Source: Candidatus Bathyarchaeota archaeon (GTDB lineage: Archaea; Thermoproteota; Bathyarchaeia; RBG-16-48-13; GCA-020355125). From it: a DNA stretch of 22,629 nt. The stretch lies in assembly GCA_026014905.1 (NCBI GenBank), contig JAOZHK010000015.1, forward strand, positions 1 through 22,629, in the 5' to 3' direction. The notes beneath the pieces were generated by a model. The model did not search any database. It was not told where the DNA came from and saw only the letters and a program-made list of their open reading frames with translations. Position 1 is the stretch's first letter. Each line of letters opens with the position of its first letter. The translations under genes were made by a program, and so were the position numbers. Shown piece by piece: positions 15,055 through 22,629 of the stretch.

Positions 15055-15840
15055 TTAAAGTTGAAAGAAGGTGCAGGCATTTTTCCCGGTCTGCACGGCT
15101 ACCTCTGTTTTTTCCATATGTTTGATGTCCGCGATTTTCGCTGCGACGTGCTGGACTGCAAGTGGTTCATTGCGTACTTCATATTTGGATTTGATTCCTC
15201 CATCCGCGCCTATGCCCAGCCATGGCGCGTCCGTTTCGAGGAGGAGTTGTTCGAGTGGGCAGTCTCGCACAATTTTTCTCACGGTTTTACTGCGCAGCAG
15301 CAAGGTATTCACGGAGATCAGCCACCCGTTCCGGATGACACGCTGTAATAGTGGGCGCTTGGTGAACATATGCAGTTGCACCTGTTTGAGCGTATGCGCT
15401 TCCAGGATCTCGACCACGTCTTCTGTCGAATCCCGACTATGAATGACGAGTGGTAACTGCAGCTCCTGGGCAAGACTAATGAATTGCTGAAAGAGGTGTT
15501 TTTGGCGGGCTTGTCCCGGCTGGTCGGTGACCCAATTATAATCTAGGCCGGTTTCTCCAATAGCGACAAGGTTCGATCTATTGGTTCGGATCTTATGAAT
15601 ATACTCCGAGATGTCCTGATCTGATAGCATAATGTATTGGGGATGGATGCTCGCTGACGCGAATAGGAAACCGGGATATTGTGTCACTAATTGCATCGTT
15701 AGTGCAAAATCTTTGGGATGGGCACAGCACGTGACGACCGCACGCATGTCTTGTTGACATCGTGCAAGGACTTGCGCTCTGTCTCGATCATAATCATCCT
15801 GCGCAAGATGACAGTGCGTATCGATCAAGGAGTTCACCAT
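15055..15840 (-). CDS. tatD: TatD-family metal-dependent hydrolase (DNase-like)
   Basis: A 261-residue TIM-barrel hydrolase of the amidohydrolase superfamily. Family members act as Mg-dependent 3'-5' exonucleases on DNA and RNA. The metal ligands are visible: H9 and H11 in DTHCHL, E96 in GETGLDYN, H134 in VIHSRD, H157 in LHMF and D204 in ETDAPWL. SIHPQ at 64-68 is also conserved. Length is normal. It converges with the YHS gene, 16 bases between stops, and follows the second DUF362 gene by 47 bases, so both may be on one transcript. The exact substrate is not shown by the sequence. Confidence 0.94.
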   Translation of the reverse strand: MVNSLIDTHCHLAQDDYDRDRAQVLARCQQDMRAVVTCCAHPKDFALTMQLVTQYPGFLFASASIHPQYIMLSDQDISEYIHKIRTNRSNLVAIGETGLDYNWVTDQPGQARQKHLFQQFISLAQELQLPLVIHSRDSTEDVVEILEAHTLKQVQLHMFTKRPLLQRVIRNGWLISVNTLLLRSKTVRKIVRDCPLEQLLLETDAPWLGIGADGGIKSKYEVRNEPLAVQHVAAKIADIKHMEKTEVAVQTGKNACTFFQL

Positions 15841-15887
15841 CGCTTCCTCCTCACTGACAAACCTTTCTAATCCTTTCTGTTGTACAG

Positions 15888-16829
15888 CTATGATCCTGCG
15901 ACATTCAGTATCGCGTTCATGGTGGGAATCAGTGTTTCAGGAATCTGCCACGCTAATTGGTCTCGATAGCTGTCATGGGGTCGAAACGTGCGACGCAGTG
16001 TTTCTGGGGATTCACCGACCAACGTGATCTTCTCGCGGTCACCCACGCCGAGCGGATCAAATCCGTAGCATCCCGCGGCGTATTGGAGATATCCGATATT
16101 CTCTGGGTTAAAGCCCATCAACTCCGCGCCGATGATATCAGCGGCGATGAAATCCGTACTGGCGAGTACGGTGTGCGCGTCAACTGCGCTGCCTCTGACC
16201 GGACCGTTCCCTTCCATCGCTTGCCATCCATCGATCACGGCGAGGTGCACGGGGACGAGTTTCGCGATTTTATACAGGTTGAAGTTCATGGCTTCATAGC
16301 CTTGATGCATGCGCGTTTTATCGAGCACGGATCCCATAACGATGTTCTTTACACTTAATGTCACGATCACCGTGTCATGCGTTTTCATGACGGCGGGTGA
16401 GACGCGATACTCCGCGTCAAGCACGGTCTTCGACACCCGCACAGTGGTTGTACCAAACTGTCCCTCTTTCAGTCGAGTAAAAATGGACACTTCATCATAC
16501 GCATCGTCATCGAGATCTACTAACTCGATCCCATACTCCTTGACGAGTTGGTGGTAGTGATAATTGGTGAAGGCTCGTGTGGCACTTTGCGCGGAACTTT
16601 CCGCGATGATCACTTCTTTGGGATTGTAGGCTTGCAGACAATCAATGATTGCACGGGTCGTATCAACATGCGTCGCACAGAGTTGCTTACTATCAAATAC
16701 AAAATTCGGTTTAATAAGAATGCAACGAGGCTTCGCCAGACTTGTAGCGATATCGGATTGAATCAATTGTAAGGCTCGAGACACGGATTGATATCGACTC
16801 GGTTCACGAGCTAAAGATATCAATGGCAT
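15888..16829 (-). CDS. DUF362 protein without iron-sulfur motifs
   Basis: A 313-residue DUF362-family protein. It shows RCILIKPNFVFDSKQLCATHVDT near 36-58, the EVIIAESSAQS segment, the core KTHDTVIVTLSVKNIVMG near 149-166 and the C-terminal half with STDFIAADIIGAELMGF. Unlike the DUF362 protein at 4482 it has no clustered cysteines, so it would not carry clusters of its own. AAGAAGATG just before ATG 16829 may serve as ribosome binding site. No reaction is established for the family. The upstream 520 bases are non-coding and probably hold its promoter. Confidence 0.85.
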   Translation of the reverse strand: MPLISLAREPSRYQSVSRALQLIQSDIATSLAKPRCILIKPNFVFDSKQLCATHVDTTRAIIDCLQAYNPKEVIIAESSAQSATRAFTNYHYHQLVKEYGIELVDLDDDAYDEVSIFTRLKEGQFGTTTVRVSKTVLDAEYRVSPAVMKTHDTVIVTLSVKNIVMGSVLDKTRMHQGYEAMNFNLYKIAKLVPVHLAVIDGWQAMEGNGPVRGSAVDAHTVLASTDFIAADIIGAELMGFNPENIGYLQYAAGCYGFDPLGVGDREKITLVGESPETLRRTFRPHDSYRDQLAWQIPETLIPTMNAILNVAGS

Positions 16830-17350
16830 GACATCTTCTTAAGCATGCAACTATTTCAAAATTGTTTTTTTGGAATGTGCAGGGGCGCTCTGATCAGACG
16901 CAGGTGCCTTTCAAACGCGCGCGACATTTGTATGCCATGCTGATTCATAATAATTATGCGAAGACTACTTTCTGTATCCTTATTTATGCTATCCACTGAT
17001 TGTCTACCATGCCGAAAATAGATGCCCTTGCACGGAAACGACAGTATGTCTTTTCCCTGACTCATTCGACCCGCTATCTACAGGAAGAGAATTTCCTGAC
17101 ACCTACCTCTACTAAAAAAACAATATCTGCTGAAGAAGATTGTGATGACGAGTAAAGGCAAATACTCAGCGGCATAAATAGAAGAAAGATCACGATTTTT
17201 CGCGCTTACAGCTCATTCTTATTGTACACATTCAGTAACTGCTTCAACACCACTCAGATTACCCGTATTACCCGCATGGCTGACTGTGTATTTCAATGCG
17301 ATCTACAAGCTTAATATCCGCCATGACCATATCGTTGTCGGAGATCTATC
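16830..17350. other. Divergent intergenic region without a supported gene
   Basis: 521 bases between the DUF362 gene (-) and the enolase-superfamily gene (+). A 69-codon frame on the - strand (16856-17065) shows no family motif and no good ribosome site, so I do not call it. CTTAATATCC near 17310 could be a TATA box for the + gene. The T-run at 16863-16871 and a purine-rich stretch near 17090-17150 are the only other features I see. Confidence 0.6.
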
Positions 17351-18484
17351 GTGAAAATAACTGAAGTTAAAACCTTTCTCGTCGGGAATATCCCTCCCTA
17401 TCAGGGTGGCCGTTTCTGGTTATTCGTCAAACTCATCACAGATGAGGGTTTGGAAGGCATCGGTGAATGGAGTACCGGAAATATTGGACGCGAAGCGTCG
17501 CAGATCCGCATCATTGAAGATTTAGCCAACAAATTCGTGATTGGAGCCGACCCCTTCAAGATCGAATGGCTCTGGCAACGCATCTATGCAACGGACCACG
17601 ACTTCCGCCATCCCGGCATGACGTCGACCCCCGCCTTGAGCGCGATTGAGATGGCGTGCTGGGACATCGTGGGCAAAGCCTTGAAGCAACCAGTCTATAA
17701 TTTGCTAGGTGGCGCATTTCATGACAAGCTGCGCGGCTATTCCTATATGCCCTTTAATGCCGCGACACAGTCCGCGGAAGACGCGGGACGCATCGCGACC
17801 GAGATGCGGGATCAAGGCTACACCGCCTTCAAGTTTGATCCCTTTACGCCACTCTTTCCCAGTCCCCGAGATTTTTCACTCAAAGCGATCAATCGCGTCG
17901 CGAATATCTGTCAAAAGATACGTGATGCCGTCGGGGATGACGTGGAAATTGGCTTAGGCACACACGGGCAATTCACCACCTATGGCGCGATACGCGTAGC
18001 CAAAATCTTGGAGAAATATGACCTCTTCTGGTTTGAAGAACCGGTACCCCCAGAGAATGTGGATGAAATGGCGCGCGTCGCCGCCCACACCAGCATCCCC
18101 ATCGCCGCCGGGGAACGCCTCATCACCAAATACGAGTTTGCCCACGTGCTGGAAAAGCAAGCCGCCCAAATCCTCCAACTGGATGTAGGTCACTGTGGCG
18201 GCATCCTGGAATCCAAGAAAATCGCAGGCATGGCTGAAGCCCACTACGCCGCCATCGCGCCTCACATGTATTGTGGCCCCGTCGCTGCGGCGGCCGCGAT
18301 CCAGTTGGATACCTGCAGTCCCAACTTTCTCATCCAAGAGTTTAACGTCTCGCCCCTTCAAGCCGAGATTCTCAAGCAGCCCATTCGATTCGAGAACGGA
18401 TACATCATTCCACCCACCGCACCCGGTCTCGGCGTTGAACTCGACGACGATGTCGTCGCAGAGCACCCCTACAGCCCTAGCTAA
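17351..18484 (+). CDS. Enolase-superfamily (mandelate racemase / sugar-acid dehydratase-like) enzyme
   Basis: A 377-residue enzyme with the capping domain (about 1-115) and a (beta/alpha)7-beta barrel. Members remove a proton next to a carboxylate, most often dehydrating sugar acids such as galactonate. K161-x-D163 sits where the first base is found, E229 in WFEEP and E255 in AGERL are metal ligands, D278 and H305 (IAPHMYCGP) form the usual His-Asp pair and E330 is at the eighth strand. At the third strand the expected metal-ligand Asp (D-x-H in galactonate dehydratase) reads G203-T-H205, so the site may be altered. GTG 17351 has GGAGAT about 6 bases upstream. Substrate unknown; no sugar-acid kinase or aldolase is near. 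Confidence 0.88.
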   Translation: MKITEVKTFLVGNIPPYQGGRFWLFVKLITDEGLEGIGEWSTGNIGREASQIRIIEDLANKFVIGADPFKIEWLWQRIYATDHDFRHPGMTSTPALSAIEMACWDIVGKALKQPVYNLLGGAFHDKLRGYSYMPFNAATQSAEDAGRIATEMRDQGYTAFKFDPFTPLFPSPRDFSLKAINRVANICQKIRDAVGDDVEIGLGTHGQFTTYGAIRVAKILEKYDLFWFEEPVPPENVDEMARVAAHTSIPIAAGERLITKYEFAHVLEKQAAQILQLDVGHCGGILESKKIAGMAEAHYAAIAPHMYCGPVAAAAAIQLDTCSPNFLIQEFNVSPLQAEILKQPIRFENGYIIPPTAPGLGVELDDDVVAEHPYSPS

Positions 18485-18637
18485 GTGCTTGGGTGCCCCT
18501 CATTTTTGTTCATTGCCTGCGTTGTTGCTCACGTGATCATGCGCGTGCCTATACGCCGTATCGGATTTATGGGATGGAGCTATGATTGAAGAAATTTAAA
18601 GAACATAATATATATGTATAAAGTACGTACATTAATG

Positions 18638-18647
18638 TTTAAATAAA
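18638..18647 (+). promoter_or_regulatory. TATA-like box before the small Cys-rich gene
   Basis: TTTAAATAAA lies 28-37 bases before ATG 18675 within a strongly AT-rich stretch (18590-18660). It predicts a start site at or just before the coding region, a leaderless or nearly leaderless transcript. Confidence 0.45.
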
Positions 18648-18674
18648 TGATATTTATAGGCGGTGAGAGTGTTT

Positions 18675-18902
18675 ATGGGGAACCTTGAAGGGCGCATGTT
18701 CTGTAGTGTCAAGAATGACGTGGTTGTGCCCTTGAGTTATTGCCGTGACGTCTGTCCCCGGAACGGTGAATGCCCCGATCGTGAATGTGGCAACCCCCGA
18801 TGGGATTCGTGGCAAATGCGACGTACAATCCTCGAAAAACGTGGATTTATTTCCGATTCTACCACCTTTTCATCAATTCGACAACGCTTTGACCGCATGT
18901 AA
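18675..18902 (+). CDS. Small cysteine-rich protein of unknown function
   Basis: A 75-residue protein from ATG 18675 (a GTG at 18663 would add four residues). Cysteines at 10, 23, 27, 33 and 38 cluster in its first half, with YCRDVCPRNGECPDRECGNPRWDSW. This could bind zinc or an Fe-S cluster. The C-terminal half is basic and probably helical. No family is recognised. Support comes from its own TATA-like box, GGTGA about 8 bases before the ATG, and sensible codon use; the lack of a known homologue keeps confidence moderate. Confidence 0.6.
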   Translation: MGNLEGRMFCSVKNDVVVPLSYCRDVCPRNGECPDRECGNPRWDSWQMRRTILEKRGFISDSTTFSSIRQRFDRM

Positions 18903-19016
18903 CGTATACTCACTATGTGTAACGTGAATCAATACTTCGCGCGCGTGGCTATTTAATTATGACATGAACTGAGGTTCTTTGTCTGGGTAGCCAGCGTCTC
19001 AGACTGGTTGAGATTC

Positions 19017-19907
19017 TTACCGTAATTTCAAGATGGTTGCGATGTTTGCTTTCGAGGAGATTGTGGGACGTAGAGCTCCGGTACTTGATGTGAACAGCGT
19101 CGTCACACCGGGTCCATGGCCTGAGATAATGCAGTCGGTATGGGAAATGATGCCGATGGACGTGGCGCCTTTTTTATAGATCCGGCCATAGGAGTGATCG
19201 GCATCCGTGATTGCGACCAGGTCGCCTAAACGTAGGTCTTCGAGCCCGTATTCCTGACGTGTTTCTTCGTCAAAGAGTTGAATGTCGTAATCGCCTGAAT
19301 AGGCATGATTAGAACCGAGCCCGGATCCCATGACTTTGGCTGGGGCGATATGCGTGACGGGGACCTCTAGACATTCAGGTTGCGTGGTGATGTCGATGGC
19401 TTCAAGAAACTCTGGATCGATATTCATAACTTTAATGTTCGGATACTCGCTGAGTTGGAGTCCGACTCCGTATGCTTTGATCATCACTTTGTCGCCGATC
19501 ACCATGCCCTCCATGATTTCTTCAGTAAAATCGATCATGACGTGCTCAATGCCTCCATGTTTGCCCGTGACCACGCCTTTGGCGCCTTTTTGATCGCCGG
19601 TGATGATGGTGGCTTCATTGCCCACACACGATAGCACGTTCAGGGCATAGTTCGGTCCATGGGGGAATCGATCCTCTTTTTCTTTATTCTCGAGACTCAC
19701 GCCGGGTTCCACATGGTCGGCCATCCATCCGGTGGCCAAGTCGCCGACACGAATATTATAGGTTATTCCACCGACTCCAGGATAGACCAGTGGATGTCCA
19801 TCATGGGAGATTCGATATGGGGATCGTCGAAAGACGGGGCTCGCCACTTCGCCGACCACGGAGATTTTGACTAATTGTGTTTGATTTGTTCTCACTGTAA
19901 TCACCAT
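19017..19907 (-). CDS. DUF4438 family protein
   Basis: A 296-residue protein of the DUF4438 family, found mainly in archaea and some thermophilic bacteria. It shows the conserved start MVITVRTNQTQLVKISVVGE, the GVGGITYNIRVGD block, GPNYALNVLSCVGNEA, TGKHGG, the MGSGLGSNHAYSGDYDIQ block and the C-terminal ISGHGPGVTTLFTSS. Length is normal and no segment seems missing. The function is unknown; the conserved His, Asp and Gly-rich loops suggest an enzyme. It is divergent from the C_GCAxxG_C_C gene across 89 bases that must hold both promoters. Confidence 0.9.
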   Translation of the reverse strand: MVITVRTNQTQLVKISVVGEVASPVFRRSPYRISHDGHPLVYPGVGGITYNIRVGDLATGWMADHVEPGVSLENKEKEDRFPHGPNYALNVLSCVGNEATIITGDQKGAKGVVTGKHGGIEHVMIDFTEEIMEGMVIGDKVMIKAYGVGLQLSEYPNIKVMNIDPEFLEAIDITTQPECLEVPVTHIAPAKVMGSGLGSNHAYSGDYDIQLFDEETRQEYGLEDLRLGDLVAITDADHSYGRIYKKGATSIGIISHTDCIISGHGPGVTTLFTSSTGALRPTISSKANIATILKLR

Positions 19908-19957
19908 CGCTCATATCCTGCGTTCTGTGCACTTCTAACACCCAATTGGAGGAAAGT

Positions 19958-19967
19958 CATATAAAGC
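19958..19967 (+). promoter_or_regulatory. TATA-like box of the C_GCAxxG_C_C gene, inside an inverted repeat
   Basis: TCATATAAAG lies 30-39 bases before ATG 19997. TAACAC (19936-19941) and GTGTTA (19972-19977) form an inverted repeat around it with a 30-base spacing. The arms are short and could be chance. Confidence 0.4.
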
Positions 19968-19996
19968 CTGAGTGTTATCGACGGTGAGGAGCATCA

Positions 19997-20458
19997 ATGA
20001 GTCACGACGAATTGATCGAAAAACTGGAAGACATTCATCAACAATATGCCGACGAGAAACTCAATTGCGCTGAACGGACCTTTCTCGCGATTCATGGAAT
20101 CGTCAAGACTGATATTCCCAGTCACGCCGTTTCTATACTGACAGGTTTTGGTGGAGGTATCGGAGGCAGTCATCAAAGTGTCTGTGGCGCAGTCACAGGT
20201 AGCGTCGCAGCCTTAGATCTCGTGTGGGGCCGCCGAAAACCCGCTCATGAAAGTAATAAACCCGCGTATGCAATTGCCCACGACTTTCTGAGTCAATTTA
20301 AAAGTCGATTTGGGACGGAAATCTGCGGGGAATTAATCGGTGACTTACTCCGTGTCAACAAATTTCATACCGAGGAGCGGAAAGCGCGCTGTTATCAGTA
20401 CTGTGACCATGCCATGAAAATCTGCCTCGACCTACTCATTCAACATGAAATATTGTAA
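19997..20458 (+). CDS. C_GCAxxG_C_C family redox protein
   Basis: A 153-residue member of the C_GCAxxG_C_C family, small proteins thought to bind a redox cofactor or metal through scattered cysteines. It has C24 in NCAERTF, the Gly-rich GFGGGIGG turn leading to C63-GAVTG68, C110 in EICGELIG, and C132, C136 and C143 near the end. These match the family pattern. GAGGA about 6 bases before ATG 19997 supports the start. Such proteins are often found in anaerobes near redox genes; here the divergent neighbour is DUF4438. No reaction is established for the family. Confidence 0.9.
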   Translation: MSHDELIEKLEDIHQQYADEKLNCAERTFLAIHGIVKTDIPSHAVSILTGFGGGIGGSHQSVCGAVTGSVAALDLVWGRRKPAHESNKPAYAIAHDFLSQFKSRFGTEICGELIGDLLRVNKFHTEERKARCYQYCDHAMKICLDLLIQHEIL

Positions 20459-20487
20459 TTGACGGTGACGCGCGCGCTAGTTACAAT

Positions 20488-20533
20488 GGAAAAAGAAAAA
20501 AATGAGGAAAGCCTCACGCACGGTGCGTAGGGC
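20488..20533 (-). terminator. Hairpin plus U-tract after the beta-rich protein gene
   Basis: Between two convergent genes, GCC-TC-ACGCA (20511-20520) and TGCGT-AG-GGC (20524-20533) form an imperfect hairpin with a short loop. Read on the - strand it is followed by a T-rich run (20506-20488), the pattern of an intrinsic terminator for the gene ending at 20551. Archaea mostly rely on the U-tract. Confidence 0.45.
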
Positions 20534-20550
20534 TGAGTTGGCGAGTTGCG

Positions 20551-21006
20551 TTATTTTATCGTATAGTAGATATCGACGCCGCTTTTAATTTGTCCGGCTT
20601 GTTCCAGTTGGCAAGGGGCTTTGTGTTGGGTGCCTTTTCCCCAGTTTTCGGCTTCGCTGAATTGCACTTGACATACGCCGATAACTGCATCCTCCGGGCT
20701 AATTATTGGGTCGCTTTGATCAAAGCCTGTAATCTTGATTTTGATATAGGGACCGACATTGTCGACGCGGTAGATACTCTTACTGATATCAACGATTTGT
20801 CCTTCGTTTAGAGGAATGAAAGATTGATATGCCGCTGGTGATACAGGTTCTGGTAATTTGACGGTTTGTGTAGGGTGTTTACCATCGTCAATTTCAATTT
20901 CAGCGTAGAATTTATCAGTACCCAACCAATCGATACCTTCTTCTTCGATACAATGAATCTTGTTGATGATGATTTCTAACATTCGGGAATCACTTTGTTG
21001 ACTCAA
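20551..21006 (-). CDS. Beta-rich protein of unknown function
   Basis: A 151-residue protein that I do not recognise. It begins MSQQSDSRMLEIIINKIHCIEEEGIDWLG in two parts and continues with alternating hydrophobic strands (FYAEIEID, IKIKITGFDQ, VQFSEAEN), the pattern of an all-beta sandwich, perhaps C2-like. There is no signal or membrane segment. The start is the TTG at 21006, with GAGGA about 9 bases upstream and a TATA-like ACATAAATAG further up; the ATG eight codons in is the alternative. It is divergent from the DUF1508 fusion gene, which also ends in a beta-sandwich. Confidence 0.7.
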   Translation of the reverse strand: MSQQSDSRMLEIIINKIHCIEEEGIDWLGTDKFYAEIEIDDGKHPTQTVKLPEPVSPAAYQSFIPLNEGQIVDISKSIYRVDNVGPYIKIKITGFDQSDPIISPEDAVIGVCQVQFSEAENWGKGTQHKAPCQLEQAGQIKSGVDIYYTIK

Positions 21007-21352
21007 GGGTTTATCCTCAAAAAATACAAATGGCCTTCATCTATTTATGTCCTATTATTTGGGGCGCGTCCTCGCACGCCTGTCGGAAATCACGGGTAAT
21101 CGTGATGCCTTCATGCACAAATTCTGTGTAAAAGGGTTTTGTATGAAACGTTAGCATATCATAGAAGACGTCTCTTCACTAGTATTTTTGCATCGCTTTA
21201 CCCAGCATCTTTGCGTCTTAATTCTATTATCTCAGAAGTTTTCAACACGTGTATGTCAGGTGATGTTTCGTGGAATTGAGGGATCACAGATTATATAAAT
21301 GACGACGAAGATTAGGTGATTATAGAGCAACCCGCAGTTAGAGGGGTGACGT
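21007..21352. other. Divergent promoter region, 346 bases, no gene seen
   Basis: The region lies between two divergent genes. ACATAAATAG on the - strand (21041-21050) suits the beta-rich gene at 21006. TTATATAAA on the + strand (21291-21299) suits the gene at 21353. No reading frame with family motifs or an RNA-like fold was found between them. Confidence 0.55.
21291..21299 (+). promoter_or_regulatory. TATA box before the DUF1508 fusion gene
   Basis: TTATATAAA, a near-consensus archaeal TATA box, 54-62 bases before ATG 21353. It predicts transcription from about 21320 with a leader of about 30 bases that contains the GAGGGGTG ribosome site. Confidence 0.55.
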
Positions 21353-21931
21353 ATGCCTCCCGCTCGATTTAAAGTCTATCGCGATAAGAATGATAAGTTC
21401 CGGTTCATATTACAAGGTGCCAGGCTTCAGACGCTCGCCGTTAGCGAAGCCCATGAGACGAAACCTGACTGTTTAAGCGCCATCCGCGCCATTCAGAACT
21501 GTCATGACGCGAAAATCGACGACCTCACCATTGATCAATCGGCTGCGCGCACAATTCCTGCGTTTCAGACGACGTTGATTCTGGAGAATCCCCTCCGGGG
21601 TCGCCAGAACTCTCTGCTCGAACCCGATTCCACGATTACATTTCGCGGGAAACTCTTGTGTGGCGACGCTGGCGTGAGTAACGCCCAGATCACCCTGTAT
21701 GACAGTGACCGTGGTTTTCTCAAAGATGATCCCATGGCATGGGGACTAACGCAGACTGACGGGTCCTACCAGATCCGGTGGCGCGTGCAAGATATGGATA
21801 GTTTCATCGATCGGATTCCTAACGTCTTTGATACCGTGGAAGTGTATGCCAAGTTCACGGGATCGTCATCGTTTCAACCCGCAAAAAGCAAGCAATACAC
21901 CCTCTTCATCTCCAAGAGCTCTTCGGACTGA
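21353..21931 (+). CDS. DUF1508 (YegP-like) domain fused to a beta-sandwich domain
   Basis: A 192-residue protein. Residues 5-58 match the DUF1508/YegP fold: FKVYRDKNDKFRFIL, then AVSEAHETKPDCLSAIRAI and DAKIDDL. The rest (about 92-186) reads as an immunoglobulin-like or carboxypeptidase-regulatory-like beta-sandwich, with TITFRGKLLCGDAGVSNAQI, the ITLYDSD strand, TQTDGSYQIRW and a final QYTLFIS strand. The GSY turn is typical of the second type. There is no secretion signal, so it probably acts inside the cell. GAGGGGTG about 5 bases before the ATG is a strong ribosome site. DUF1508 has no established reaction, and this fusion is uncommon as far as I know. Confidence 0.75.
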   Translation: MPPARFKVYRDKNDKFRFILQGARLQTLAVSEAHETKPDCLSAIRAIQNCHDAKIDDLTIDQSAARTIPAFQTTLILENPLRGRQNSLLEPDSTITFRGKLLCGDAGVSNAQITLYDSDRGFLKDDPMAWGLTQTDGSYQIRWRVQDMDSFIDRIPNVFDTVEVYAKFTGSSSFQPAKSKQYTLFISKSSSD

Positions 21932-22373
21932 ACATCAACACGGCTCGCTGGAATTCTTTGCGAGGGTTTCTCAATGTGTATCTGGCCTCGCGCTAGCTAA
22001 CTACAAGTAAACACTGAATGCAGGGTGAAACATGTCGGACCAATAACCTTGCACGTGATAAACTACATTTAATAATCGATGATTCGATGCGTCTTCAACC
22101 TTGGAATGGCGGAAGTGGTCACGAATGGGTCGTCCTCGGTCGGTAACGATTCGGGGTAAATCATTAACTGACGCATTTGATTCACTTGTCAAAGGTACAT
22201 TCTTCAATACTATACGCACATCTGGAGTCTAGCAATCAATCCTTCAGATCCATTTGTGTGCTTTACGCTCGATAATCAATAACTGATGAATCAGTATCTC
22301 GAGATACTTCCGAAACCTTTTTGATATTAGTATGACACAAAATACACTATAAACCTGAAAATTGTGATGTTTA
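21932..22373. other. Intergenic region without a confident gene
   Basis: 442 bases. A 72-codon frame on the - strand (22001-22219) has plausible codons and a DRGRPIRDHFRH segment, but no recognised family and no clear ribosome site. Another - frame near 22244-22350 reads KRFRKYLEILIHQLL, yet it is antisense to the better-supported partial gene further right. These could be remnants of a decayed gene. CGCTAGCTAA near 21989 resembles part of the GCTAGC palindromes at the left. Confidence 0.5.
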
Positions 22374-22629
22374 TTGACGTCTAATAAAGTACTATTCCAG
22401 ATTAATAAACCCCATTTCATAGTCAAAGTAGAACGCGACGTATTACAAGTCGATTTACGGAAGGGAACACGAAAAGAGCTCGAAGATGTCTTGGAGGCCA
22501 CTCCTGAATTACGCGATAACCTCGGCTTCTTCTTTCAAACCCTTATCCCACTTGATGTACCGCTGAAAGATATCGACCATGTCGAGAGTGGCGAATACGG
22601 TGTCATCAAGATTGTGATTCCCATGCGTC
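22374..22629 (+). CDS. Conserved-looking protein of unknown function (partial, runs off right edge)
   Basis: A frame opens after a TGA at 22365-22367 and stays open to the window end, 85 codons. TTG 22374 is the most upstream plausible start, with GTGATG just before it. The product reads KPHFIVKVERDVLQVDLR, then GTRKELEDVLEATPELRDN, LGFFFQTLIPLDVPLKDID and GEYGVIKIVIPM. It shows the codon pattern of a real gene, with strand-helix-strand character and no membrane segment. I do not know the family by name. The opposite-strand frame covering 22244-22501 is taken as its shadow. Confidence 0.65.
   Translation, partial: MTSNKVLFQINKPHFIVKVERDVLQVDLRKGTRKELEDVLEATPELRDNLGFFFQTLIPLDVPLKDIDHVESGEYGVIKIVIPMR

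Noticed and set aside
16856..17065. 69-codon frame on the - strand
   Set aside because: No family motif, no ribosome binding site and no coding pattern that I can see.
18601..18660. AT-rich stretch with TATATATGTATA and GTACGTAC as a possible replication origin
   Set aside because: Too short, with no repeated origin-recognition boxes and no orc1/cdc6 gene nearby; it is better explained as a promoter.
22001..22219. 72-codon frame on the - strand with DRGRPIRDHFRH
   Set aside because: Looked briefly like a transposase remnant, but no catalytic motif, terminal repeat or clear start supports it.

Overview
The window reads as a gene-dense piece of an archaeal chromosome, probably from an uncultured anaerobe. 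The archaeal call rests on a complete TiaS (agmatidine synthase for tRNA-Ile2, found only in archaea), a DUF4438 gene, a stand-alone Lrp/AsnC ligand domain, and TATA-like boxes about 25-35 bases before several start codons. Many genes also have Shine-Dalgarno sequences, and TTG starts are frequent. The mix of corrinoid proteins, UroD-type methyltransferase, DUF362 proteins and a cytoplasmic RdhA-like protein would suit Asgard or Bathyarchaeia-like anaerobes. The exact lineage cannot be fixed from this sequence.

Layout. 1-2.4 kb: the 5' end of a membrane protein gene (-), an aldo/keto reductase (-), and a reductive-dehalogenase-like Fe-S/corrinoid protein (+) ending next to a tRNA-Val(GAC) gene (-). 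2.6-4.1 kb: bifunctional NAD(P)HX repair enzyme Nnr (-). 4.2-7.0 kb: a compact + operon of stand-alone RAM/Lrp ligand domain, DUF362 protein with two Fe-S motifs, a small helical protein and an extended SDR. 7.1-8.4 kb: TiaS (+). 8.4-11.5 kb: a - operon of Fe-S protein, UroD-type methyltransferase and B12-binding corrinoid protein. 11.7-15.0 kb: a + sulfur operon of cysteine synthase, serine acetyltransferase, cysteine desulfurase and a 47-residue YHS protein. 15.0-16.8 kb: TatD and a second DUF362 protein (-). 17.3-18.9 kb: an enolase-superfamily enzyme and a small Cys-rich protein (+). 19.0-22.6 kb: DUF4438 (-), a C_GCAxxG_C_C redox protein (+), an unknown beta-rich protein (-), a DUF1508 plus beta-sandwich protein (+), and a partial conserved protein at the right edge (+).

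How the parts fit. One theme is one-carbon and corrinoid chemistry: a corrinoid protein, its methyltransferase, a linked Fe-S protein that could keep cobalt reduced, and a separate RdhA-like protein that should itself bind a corrinoid and two [4Fe-4S] clusters. The cysteine operon turns serine into cysteine and releases sulfur from it, which could supply the many Fe-S proteins here. Candidates for something new are the methyltransferase operon with an Fe-S partner lacking the usual RamA layout, the RAM-DUF362 operon, a 15-base palindrome at the cysteine operon promoter, and a repeated GCTAGCTAGC palindrome before two leftmost genes. No CRISPR array, complete insertion sequence, rRNA or replication origin was recognised.
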